Shown here in pieces: positions 30,877-38,750 of a DNA stretch of 64,000 nucleotides. Source of the DNA: DT-68 sp965263245 (lineage in GTDB: Bacteria; Bacillota_I; Bacilli_A; Mycoplasmatales; Metamycoplasmataceae); contig CBDHHR010001146.1 of the NCBI GenBank assembly GCA_965263245.1, positions 744,001 to 808,000 of the forward strand, read 5' to 3'. A model generated the notes under the pieces. That model saw only the letters and a program-made list of their open reading frames with translations. It was not told where the DNA came from and did no database searches. The position numbers and the translations under genes were made by a program. Position 1 is the stretch's first letter. The number at the start of each line of letters is the position of its first letter.

Positions 30877-33642
30877 TTAATCACTAGATATCTGTCATGA
30901 ATCTACATAACCATCACCAGCTTGATTTACTTTAAGAACTTGAAGTTTTGTATAAATAACTTTTTGAACTTGATTGATAGTTTTAGTTATTGGAGAACCT
31001 AGTATTCAAAGATTTTTAAAATCATCTTGGAAAATTGTTGCATGTCCACCATTATTAATATTTGAATTTTTTGTTAATCCATTATTAGCACTAGTTCAAC
31101 CAGTAGTTTCATCATAACCATTTTTAGATGGATTTGCTCTAAGAACTTGGAGTTTTGAATTATATCCAATTGTTCAAAGGTTTTCAAATGAATCTTGGAA
31201 AATTGTTCCGTTTCAACCATTATTAATGTTTGAATTTTTTGTTAATCCACTGTTAGCACTACTTCAACCAGTAGTTTCATCATAGCCATTTTTAGATGGA
31301 TTTGCTCTAAGAACTTGGAGTTTTTGATTTTGTGTCATCATTCAAAGGTTTTTAAATGAATCTTGGAAAATTGTTTTAATTGAAGTACCTTTTGGAACAT
31401 TTGAAAGTTTTAATAATCCATTATTAGTGACATCAGTTCAACCAGTTTTTACATAATCATTTTTGGATGGATTTGCTCTAAGAACTTGGAGTTTTTTATT
31501 ATATCCTTTTGAAAAAAGATTACCAAAATTATCTTGAAAAATTGTTCCATTTAAACCATCATTAATATTTGAACCTTTTGTTAATCCGCTATTAACATTA
31601 GTTCAACCAATGTTTTCATCATAACCATTTTTAGAATCATTTGCTCTAAGAACTTGGAGTTTTTTATTAGCTCCCATTGCTCAAAGGTTTTTAAATTCAT
31701 CTTGAAAAATTGTTCCATATGAACCAATAGTAATGTTTGAACCTTTTGTTAATCCGCTATTGGTAGCATTAGTTCAACCTGTAGTTTCATCATAACCATC
31801 ACCGTTTTCATTTACTCTAAGAACTTGGAGTTTTTGATTTCTTCCCATTATTCAAAGATTTTTAAAATCATCTTGGAAAATTTTTGCTTTATAACCATCA
31901 TCAATATTTGAACCTTTTAATAATCCAACTGCTAAATTTGAATTATCACTATCTCAACCTGTATTTACATAACCATTACCATTTTCATTTACTTCAAGAA
32001 CTTGAAGATTTGTTTCACTTGCCACTGCTCAAAGGTTTTTAAATTCATCTTGGAAAATTACTCCACCACTTCCGTTATCAATATTTGAACCTTTTAATAA
32101 TGGTTCACCATTTTCACTATTATCATTTGTTCAAGAATTTACATAACCATCACCATTTTGATTTGATTTAAGAACTTGGAGTTTTGTATAAAAAGTTTCT
32201 TCGTTTCCATCAACATCTCTAGTTATTGAAGAACTCATTGTTCAAAGGTTTTTAAATTCATCTTGGAAAATTGTTCCATGAGAACCGTTTTCAATACTTG
32301 AACCTTTTAATAAATTAGCTTTTTCAACATAAATACTTAACGGTAAACTTGTAGAATCAATGCTAATAGTAAGGATAGCTTCAGTTCTAGTTCCTAAAAT
32401 TAAAGATGAAAGACTAGTTCTAATTTTTGAAAGATCATCATTATTTAAAAAAGGATTTTCCTTTTGAAGTTGATTTTTAATTGCACTTTGAATTTCATTT
32501 TGATTTTGGGTTGAAACATTAGGAGCAATTAAAATATTTTTATCAGTTATTTTTTCTTTAATTTGATTTATTTTATCTTGAGGTGTCATAGTTAAAGATT
32601 GCTTAGCGCTAAAACCTTGAACTTCAACATCAACATTATTTTTAGAAAGAATTAAAATAATGTTAATTGCTAGTTGATCATTTGTTGGTAAATTATCACT
32701 AGAGTTTTTTACTTCTAAAGATGCTCCATCTAAATCAATTTCATCATAACCATCTAAATTTTCAATTGCGTTTTTAATTGAATCTTTATTATGAGTAATT
32801 GTTTTATCTTCGCTTGGAGCATAAACTTCTACCTCTTTAGTTTCTAAATTTTCTAAACTTGATTTTAATTCATTAAGTTCTCTTGTAATAATATTAACTT
32901 GATTAGGAGCAAGTTGCTTAGCACTAAAACCAGTTAACTCACTATTATAATTACCTTTTGAAAGAATAAAAATAATGCTTGTAGGAGTTGCACTATGTAA
33001 AGGTAATTGGTTAGAACTTTCTTTTACCTTAATTTTTACTTCTTTTGCTTTAAAATCAATCTCTGAATAACCTTCTATTTGTTTAAGGGTATTTAAAATT
33101 GCATCTTTATTACCATTAACACTTTTATCATCTACTTTAGCTTTAAGTTCTAAAGTTTTTGTTCCTAATTTAGTTAAAGCAGTTTTTATATTATTAATAT
33201 CAGCAATGATTTCTTGCTTATTTTGTTCTCTTATAACAAAATAAGGTTTTTCAGAATCAACTGTTTTTGAATATTTTCCTTTTGAAATTTTAACTTGAAT
33301 TTTTGCATAATTAGGCGAAATGTCTTGATCATTTCTCATATAAATTTCAATTTTAACTTCTTTTAAATTTGTTTTGCCAATTAAAGTTTTAATTTTTGCA
33401 ACAATTTTTTCTTGATTTTTGGCAACAATTTTACCGGTTAAACTACTTGCAAATTTTAATATTCTTTCGTTTTGATTTTTTTCTTCAAGTATTTTAACTA
33501 CACTTTCAACATCTTTTTGGTTTTGCTCATCTTGGTTATTTTGATTATTATTGAGCAAAACAATGGGCGTAACAATCATAGTTGTTAAAATTCCGATTGA
33601 AGCTCCTAATAAAATAATTTTTTTAGTTTTTGATAATTTCAT
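30877..33642 (-). CDS. Repeat surface protein 11 (long form with Lipoprotein_17-like modules)
   Basis: 921 residues. Anchor (MKLSKTKKIILLGASIGILTTM...), Asn/Gln linker, a divergent module to ~150, two ~105-residue Lipoprotein_17-like modules (I-D-F-K-A-K-E-V-K-I-K-V-K ... G-F-S-A-K-Q), the ~85-residue stalk domain (I-K-E-K-I-T-D-K-N-I-L-I-A-P-N-V-S-T) and eight units to residue 921. One unit reads G-N-L-F-S-K-G-Y-N instead of N-L-W-x-M-G, the only loss of the key Trp that I see in an intact member. Two units have ~15-residue inserts before L-Q-V-L. Same plan as protein 3 with two fewer modules. Confidence 0.87.
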
Positions 33643-33662
33643 AATTTCCTTTATATTTTGAA

Positions 33663-33737
33663 ATTATAAAATTGTTCTTTGCAAAAAAAAAAAAAAGTTT
33701 ATTTAGTAAACTAAAAAGCTTATTTTAAAGACTTTAA
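33663..33737 (-). promoter_or_regulatory. T14-tract promoter of repeat surface protein 11
   Basis: T14 at 33683-33696, 14-base spacer, TATAAT at 33663-33668, hairpin TTTAGTTTACTAAA, perfect palindrome at 33725-33737. Confidence 0.75.
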
Positions 33738-33788
33738 GATTTTTTTAAACTAAAAAATTAATAATGAATATAAATAAATAGTAAAAAA

Positions 33789-34018
33789 CTAATCAATAGG
33801 TTTTTGCCATGAATTTACATAACCATCACCATTTTGATTTGCTTTAAGAACTTGGAGTTTTTGATTTCTTCCGATTATTCAAAGATTTTTAAAATCATCT
33901 TGGAAAATTTTTACTTTATAATCGTCAGTAATATCTAAACCGTTTGTTAATCCGCTATCATTAGCACTGATTCAACCTATAGTTTCATCATAACCATCAC
34001 CATTTTGTTTTACTCTAA
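33789..34018 (-). pseudogene. Orphan 3' fragment of a repeat surface-protein gene
   Basis: Codes, from ~34018 down, for F-R-V-K-Q-N-G-D-G-Y-D-E-T-I-G-W, one full unit with K-N-L-W-I-I-G-R-N-Q-K-L-Q-V-L, and the tail V-N-S-W-Q-K-P-I-D with stop TAG at 33789-33791. There is no start, anchor or promoter; upstream it breaks off inside an L-Q-V-L strand and runs into the terminator-like element after pncB. A deletion remnant or a donor cassette. Confidence 0.85.
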
Positions 34019-34084
34019 AAATTACTTTACAAAAAAGTTTATTTTATAAATTAAAAAACTTATTTTAAAGACTTTAAGATTTTT

Positions 34085-35077
34085 TTAAAGTTCTTTTTTA
34101 TAAGTTTTTAATCTTGAAGTATCTTGTTTTTTTCGACCTTCTTTAGCAAGAAGTTTTCCGTCAATTTCAACCGCATCAGCAGTAAAATAATTTTTAATTT
34201 TTAATAACGAAGCACCCACACCATAAAAATCTACAGGTGTTTTTTCTTTTTCAAACCAAGTAATTTTTGCTTTGTCAAAACCTGAAGAAACAATTATTTT
34301 AACTTTGTTTGCTCCTTTTTTATTTAACGCTTTTCTTAAATTTTTTATAAGGTTTGGCGTTACACCAAACTCTTCATTTTTTTTAAACATAAAGTCAGAA
34401 ACATCATTTGGGGTATCAACCCTTATGGCAAAAAGTTTTTGTTTAAAGACTTTAAATGCTCTTAATGAATCTTTAATAACATTATTGTTAAAATCAACAA
34501 GGGCAACTAGTTTTTCGTTAGGAAAAACTTTTTGATAAGCTTTTAAAGCTTTGATAATGTCACCTTTAAACATTTGAATCAAAACGTGTGGAATTGTTCC
34601 GATTGCCTTACCATCATGTTTTGAAACTTGTGCTTTTGTTACCTGCGTGTCGATGCCGCCAAGGGCAATAAACTTGCCATCTAGTTCTTGGTTAACATAA
34701 TGATCTGCCCGGTCAGACATGCAAATAACTTTTTTGTTTTTAGCAGCTTTTTTGATTTCAAATGCATTTGTTGCTAAAGAGGTTGCACGTGCTAAAATAC
34801 CATCAATTATTCCTTCGTAAATCCCGAATTCAAAATAATTTCCTTTAAGTTCTAAAACAACTTCGTCTTTATTAATTAACGTTTTATCTTCTAAGTATTT
34901 AATTTTGTATTTTGAAGTGTTAGTGTTTTTTTCTAAAAGGTCTAATACTTCTTTAATGCCTGCTAAAACAGAGTTATTTTTTCTTTGAAAAAATTGCATT
35001 GTTACAACTGAATTAGGTTTTATTTTTTTAACAATTTTCGATGTTTTTAAAAAATAAATTGCAGAATATTTTTCCAT
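34085..35077 (-). CDS. pncB: Nicotinate phosphoribosyltransferase
   Basis: 330 residues. Seen: V-V-T-M-Q-F-F-Q-R, E-G-I-I-D-G-I-L-A-R-A-T-S-L-A-T-N, the M-S-D-R-A-D-H-Y segment, K-A-I-G-T-I-P-H with the conserved active-site H, the V-D-x-N-N block, R-V-D-T-P/S-N-D and the phosphate-binding end V-D-F-Y-G-V-G-A-S-L. This is the mycoplasma-type nicotinate phosphoribosyltransferase, which makes nicotinate mononucleotide, the first step of NAD salvage that ends with NadE. AAAGGAG lies 13 bases before the ATG. The 13-bp palindrome and T7 seen upstream of the surface genes directly follow its stop (34050-34087). Confidence 0.92.
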   Translation of the reverse strand: MEKYSAIYFLKTSKIVKKIKPNSVVTMQFFQRKNNSVLAGIKEVLDLLEKNTNTSKYKIKYLEDKTLINKDEVVLELKGNYFEFGIYEGIIDGILARATSLATNAFEIKKAAKNKKVICMSDRADHYVNQELDGKFIALGGIDTQVTKAQVSKHDGKAIGTIPHVLIQMFKGDIIKALKAYQKVFPNEKLVALVDFNNNVIKDSLRAFKVFKQKLFAIRVDTPNDVSDFMFKKNEEFGVTPNLIKNLRKALNKKGANKVKIIVSSGFDKAKITWFEKEKTPVDFYGVGASLLKIKNYFTADAVEIDGKLLAKEGRKKQDTSRLKTYKKEL

Positions 35078-35463
35078 TTTTATAAAAAACTCCTTTAAAG
35101 TTTTTTTAATTAAAAATTAAGTTTTTTACAAACTATAATAAATGTTTTAAAAACACATGCTAACAGATTGAATTAATTAATAAATTTAGCATTAATAAAT
35201 TTAAAAAACATTATGATTTTATGTTTGTATAAAAAATTAAATCATTTTAAAAACTACAACTTCTCGTTGTAAAAAAATTATATATTAAAACTTTATTTAA
35301 AAGTTTTTTAAATAAGTTCTTAATTTATTAAATTTATTCATAAAAAAGAAAAATGATGTCTAACTTTTTTATTATAATTTAAGTTTTAACTTATTTTGTT
35401 AATGTAATTTAAAAATTATTGCTAATTAAATTCATTGTTAATTTTTTAATTCAAAAAAATTCT
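35078..35463. other. Intergenic stretch, nothing recognisable
   Basis: Very AT-rich; I see neither a supported reading frame nor an RNA gene here. Confidence 0.5.
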
Positions 35464-35499
35464 AAAGTCTTTAAAATAAGCTTTTTAGCTTACTAAATA
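35464..35499 (+). repeat. Stray copy of the surface-gene upstream element, opposite orientation
   Basis: AAAGTCTTTAAAATAAGCTT followed by TTTAGCTTACTAAATA equals the coding-strand sequence upstream of surface protein 2 but lies on the plus strand. It stops exactly where the T14 tract should begin; no tract, -10 box or surface gene follows. Confidence 0.8.
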
Positions 35500-35616
35500 A
35501 CACTTTCAAAAGAAGGTGGTACAGAAGTTGAAATTGATGACTAAAGAGTAAAAAGAAAAGAAATAATAGAGCAAGATTTTTATGATCTTGAACTTATTTA
35601 TGGAGATGATTTTTAA
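35497..35616 (+). pseudogene. Remnant of an unknown gene's 3' end
   Basis: In one frame the plus strand reads I-T-L-S-K-E-G-G-T-E-V-E-I-D-D, a TAA stop, then R-V-K-R-K-E-I-I-E-Q-D-F-Y-D-L-E-L-I-Y-G-D-D-F and TAA. The composition and an ordered end before a terminator (35651-35687) suggest a truncated, inactivated gene. The first part faintly resembles the L-V-L-S-K-x-G-x-x-x-E-V strand pair of the Lipoprotein_17-like modules, but this is too short to rely on. Confidence 0.45.
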
Positions 35617-35650
35617 ATAAAATCTTATTTAAAAAAATACATATATAAAT

Positions 35651-35687
35651 TAAAAAATTACTAAAATAAGTAATTTTTTATTTTTTG
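35651..35687 (-). terminator. Bidirectional terminator
   Basis: AAAAAATTACT and AGTAATTTTTT form an 11-bp stem with T-runs on both sides. It can end the BI-1 gene (minus) and the remnant (plus). Confidence 0.7.
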
Positions 35688-35747
35688 CAAGAAAAAAGGA
35701 TTTGATAAATAAACCAATATAACCTCTTTTTTTAAATAATAATTTTT

Positions 35748-36527
35748 TTAATTTGAAGAACTTAATAATCAATATCTTGCCACTACTCAAATTAGTCCAA
35801 CTAAATCAACTAAAAGTCTGTATCCAAAGAATAAAACAATTCTTTGCTCCATATCTTCATCTAGTTGACCAAGTGATTCTTTTCATTGCGCAGTTTTTTT
35901 AAGTAATCATACATCATATGCTGTATAACCTAAGAAAAGTATTCCAAATCCTAGTGTCATCATTGAATAAGAAGCTCTTGCGTTAATAAAACCTATTAAT
36001 ATTAAAACATAAGAAATAAGTCAACAAAAAATTAATACAATTGAATATTTAAATAATAATCTTCCTCATGAAGATAAATCTCTTGAAAAAAAACCAACTA
36101 ATCCCATTGAACCAAATAATGTTCCACCTAGTCCAAACACTCAAATAATGTCTCTAATGTTTCACACTGCAAATAAAGTTCCAAAAGCAAAACCTTGTGC
36201 TAAAATGTAAACTCCAAAAGCAACAAACATAAATGTTCTTGAAACTTGCATAAATCTTAAACTTCATCAAACACTTAAAACAATGGAAACTATAAGTAAA
36301 ACTCCAGAAGCTAATGTAAGTCTTGCCAGTCTTCCAAAAGATTTATAAACTCCTAAATCAAATGTTTTAGTAGTATCTAAACCTCTTAATAATCCTGCAC
36401 TATCTACGATAATTGAAGAAACATACCCAATTAAACAAATAAGTGCAAAACTAAACCCAGTAACTAAAAAAGATTTACTAACTATTTTCCTTTGCTTGGT
36501 TGAAGAAAAAATAATGTTTTTATTCAT
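35748..36527 (-). CDS. Bax inhibitor-1 (YccA/LFG-type) membrane protein
   Basis: 259 residues, about seven transmembrane helices, several Trp as TGA. Seen in the C-terminal half: G-F-G-I-L-F-L-G-Y-T-A-Y-D-V-W-L-L-K-K and, at the end, R-I-V-L-F-F-G-Y-R-L-L-V-D-L-V-G-L-I-W, the family's helix 6/7 pattern with the acidic residues of the proton/Ca2+ site (D in Y-D and D in V-D-L). Bacterial members act as pH-sensitive Ca2+ leak channels or as FtsH-associated membrane proteins. An extra N-terminal hydrophilic stretch S-S-T-K-Q-R-K precedes helix 1. ATG preceded by AAAGGAG. Divergent from a 102-residue membrane protein. Confidence 0.85.
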
Positions 36528-36539
36528 ATATAACTCCTT

Positions 36540-36600
36540 TATGTGTAATAATTATACATATTATATATTATAATATCAAAATTTTATCAAAAGGTTAGAA
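36540..36600. promoter_or_regulatory. Divergent promoter region
   Basis: TATACATATTATATATTATAATATC holds -10-like hexamers on both strands, serving the BI-1 gene (minus) and the 102-residue gene (plus). Confidence 0.45.
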
Positions 36601-36603
36601 TTA

Positions 36604-36912
36604 ATGAATAAATTATTACTTAACTCAATATTTTTTTCGATTTTAATGGCAATAGGTCTTAATTTTTTAATTATTTCTTTTGCTTTAAAAATGAATTTTG
36701 ACATTTTTTTAAGAACTCTTAGCTATTTTTTAATCGGAATTTCTTGACCTACACTAACAATAATAGGAATAATTATTTATAAAAATGCTCATAAATCCTT
36801 AAATCGTAAATATTTAAAATTTAATGCTATTATTTTAATGCTCGGAGGTTTAGGTGGAATTAGTTTTTTCATTTCCATCGTTGGAATATCCAAAATTAAT
36901 CCTTTTTTATAA
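36604..36912 (+). CDS. Small membrane protein of unknown function
   Basis: 102 residues with three hydrophobic helices (L-L-L-N-S-I-F-F-S-I-L-M-A-I-G; I-G-I-S-W-P-T-L-T-I-I-G-I-I-I-Y; F-N-A-I-I-L-M-L-G-G-L-G-G) separated by short basic loops. One Trp is TGA. I do not recognise a family. AAAGGTTAG before the ATG is a plausible ribosome site, and a hairpin follows the stop. Confidence 0.65.
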
Positions 36913-36913
36913 A

Positions 36914-36938
36914 ATAAAAAACAAAAAAATTGTTTTTT
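36914..36938 (+). terminator. Terminator after the 102-residue gene
   Basis: AAAAAACAA...TTGTTTTTT stem with a T-rich end, between the plus-strand gene and convergent glyA. Confidence 0.55.
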
Positions 36939-36955
36939 AGTCAAACCTTTGTTTT

Positions 36956-38155
36956 TTAATTTTTAGCTGAACTAATTAGTTTTTTAACTTCGTTCTTAAT
37001 GTTTTTATTATCTTTTAAAGCTAAATGAATTAAATTAGCAAGTTTAATAAAATGTTTTTCCTTAAAACCTTTAGTTGTCATGGCTGGTGTGCCAACTCTT
37101 ATTCCGGAAGTAACAAAAGGAGATTCAGTATCATTAGGAATAGTGTTTTTATTAACTGTAATATTGTTTTTTTGAAGAATTGTTGAAGCTTGTTTTCCGG
37201 TTATTTTGTAAGTTTTTTTAACATTAATGGTAAATAAATGATTGTCAGTTCCTCCGGAAACAACCTCACAACCATTTTTAATAAACTGATTTGCAAATGC
37301 ATCTGCATTTTTTATAAGCTGAGAAATATAATTTTTAAAACTTGGTTTTAATGCTTCACCAAAAGCAACTGCTTTACCAGCAATTGAATGCATTAAAGGA
37401 CCACCTTGTGTTCCTGGAAACAAGTATTTATCCATTTTTTTAGCAATGTTTTCATCATTGGTCATCATTATTCCGCCACGTGCTCCCCTAAGTGTTTTAT
37501 GGGTTGTAGAAGTTATAATATCAGCATAAGGAACCGGAGAAGGATGATTTTTAGTTGCAATAATTCCGGAAATATGAGCAATATCAGCTAAAAGTTTTGC
37601 TCCAACTTTATCAGCAATTTCTCTAAATTTTTTAAAATTAATTATTCTTGAATAAGCTGAATAACCACAAATAATTAAATCAGGTTTATATTCTTGTGCT
37701 TTTTTCAAAATTGCATCATAATCTAAAAAACCGTTTTTGTCTACTTCATAAGTGTCTGAATCAAAAAATAAACCAGAAAAATTAATTTTATAACCGTGGG
37801 TTAAATGTCCCCCGGATTGAAGTGAAAGTCCAAGAATTTTATCTCCGGGATTAATAACTGCTAATATTGCTGCCATGTTAGCTTGTGAACCAGAATGAGG
37901 TTGAACATTTACGTATTTAACATTGAAAAGTTTTTTTAATCTTTTAATTGCAAGAAGTTCAATTTCGTCTATAAATTGACAACCATCGTAATATCTTTTG
38001 CCAGAATAACCTTCAGCGTATTTATTAGTTAGAATTGAACCTGTTGCTTCTAAAACATCCTTTGAAACAAAATTTTCAGAGGCTATTAATTCAACATGCT
38101 CCTCTTGTCTTTTTGTTTCTTTTTCAATAATGTTTTTAATTTCAATATCTTTCAT
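36956..38155 (-). CDS. glyA: Serine hydroxymethyltransferase
   Basis: 399 residues. PLP enzyme that makes glycine and 5,10-methylene-THF from serine. Seen: H-V-E-L-I-A-S-E-N-F-V-S near the N-terminus, N-V-Q-P-H-S-G-S-Q-A-N, D-I-A-H-I-S-G-I-I, and the PLP-lysine motif T-S-T-T-H-K-T-L-R-G-A-R-G-G, then G-T-Q-G-G-P and G-I-R-V-G-T-P-A-M-T. Together with formyl-THF use by Fmt it is part of the small one-carbon set. It follows lspA with a 1-base gap; GGAG lies inside the end of lspA. Confidence 0.97.
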   Translation of the reverse strand: MKDIEIKNIIEKETKRQEEHVELIASENFVSKDVLEATGSILTNKYAEGYSGKRYYDGCQFIDEIELLAIKRLKKLFNVKYVNVQPHSGSQANMAAILAVINPGDKILGLSLQSGGHLTHGYKINFSGLFFDSDTYEVDKNGFLDYDAILKKAQEYKPDLIICGYSAYSRIINFKKFREIADKVGAKLLADIAHISGIIATKNHPSPVPYADIITSTTHKTLRGARGGIMMTNDENIAKKMDKYLFPGTQGGPLMHSIAGKAVAFGEALKPSFKNYISQLIKNADAFANQFIKNGCEVVSGGTDNHLFTINVKKTYKITGKQASTILQKNNITVNKNTIPNDTESPFVTSGIRVGTPAMTTKGFKEKHFIKLANLIHLALKDNKNIKNEVKKLISSAKN

Positions 38156-38156
38156 T

Positions 38157-38708
38157 TTATTTCTCCTTTTTTTTATCTAAATAAAATATTTTATAAATTA
38201 TAGCAACAAATGTTATTATTGAACCTAAAACAATAATTGTATCTGCAAAATTAAAAGTTCCTCTATCTCATCAAGGTGTAAAAAATATGTTTCTAACATA
38301 ATTATAAATCATTCTATCTATTGTATTACCTAGTACTCCGGCAAATAAAAATGAAAATCCCACTATAAACATTTTTTTTCTACTAAAAAAAATCAAAACC
38401 ATAATAATAAACAATATTAACCAAGAATAAATGATTATCACTAAATTACTAAAATCAATTTTTAGAAAATCAGTAAACGTGGTTGTTTTATGTGCCTGAC
38501 TTCTAAAAGCAATTATTTTTAAGTCGCTTTTTGTTTCGCCAAATTGATCATAAGCGCCTGGAAAATTAAAGAAAATACTTTTTATTAATAAATCTATTAG
38601 AACTAAAAAACCAATGATTAATAATGAAATTAAAAAATTAATTATCACTTTTTTTTGGTTTTTTTTATCAAGTAAAAATTGAAAAATTTTAGATTTGTTT
38701 TTTTTCAT
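38157..38708 (-). CDS. lspA: Lipoprotein signal peptidase
   Basis: 183 residues, four membrane helices with a long basic N-terminus (KKNKSKIFQFLLDKKNQKK). The catalytic pair sits in G-V-L-G-N-T-I-D-R-M (first Asp) and G-T-F-N-F-A-D-T-I-I-V-L-G (second Asp), typical for the A8 aspartic peptidase that cleaves prolipoproteins. An upstream TTG frame exists, but the ATG at 38708 follows a TTATTATTTTTAT stretch and is more likely. Its presence means true lipoproteins exist, although the repeat surface proteins here lack the lipobox Cys. Confidence 0.9.
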
Positions 38709-38750
38709 ATAAAAATAATAACACAATTAATTTTGAATAATTTTTTAAAA

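Noticed and set aside
38708..38726. lspA start at 38726
   Set aside because: That codon is TTG with no ribosome site; the ATG at 38708 is a better start.
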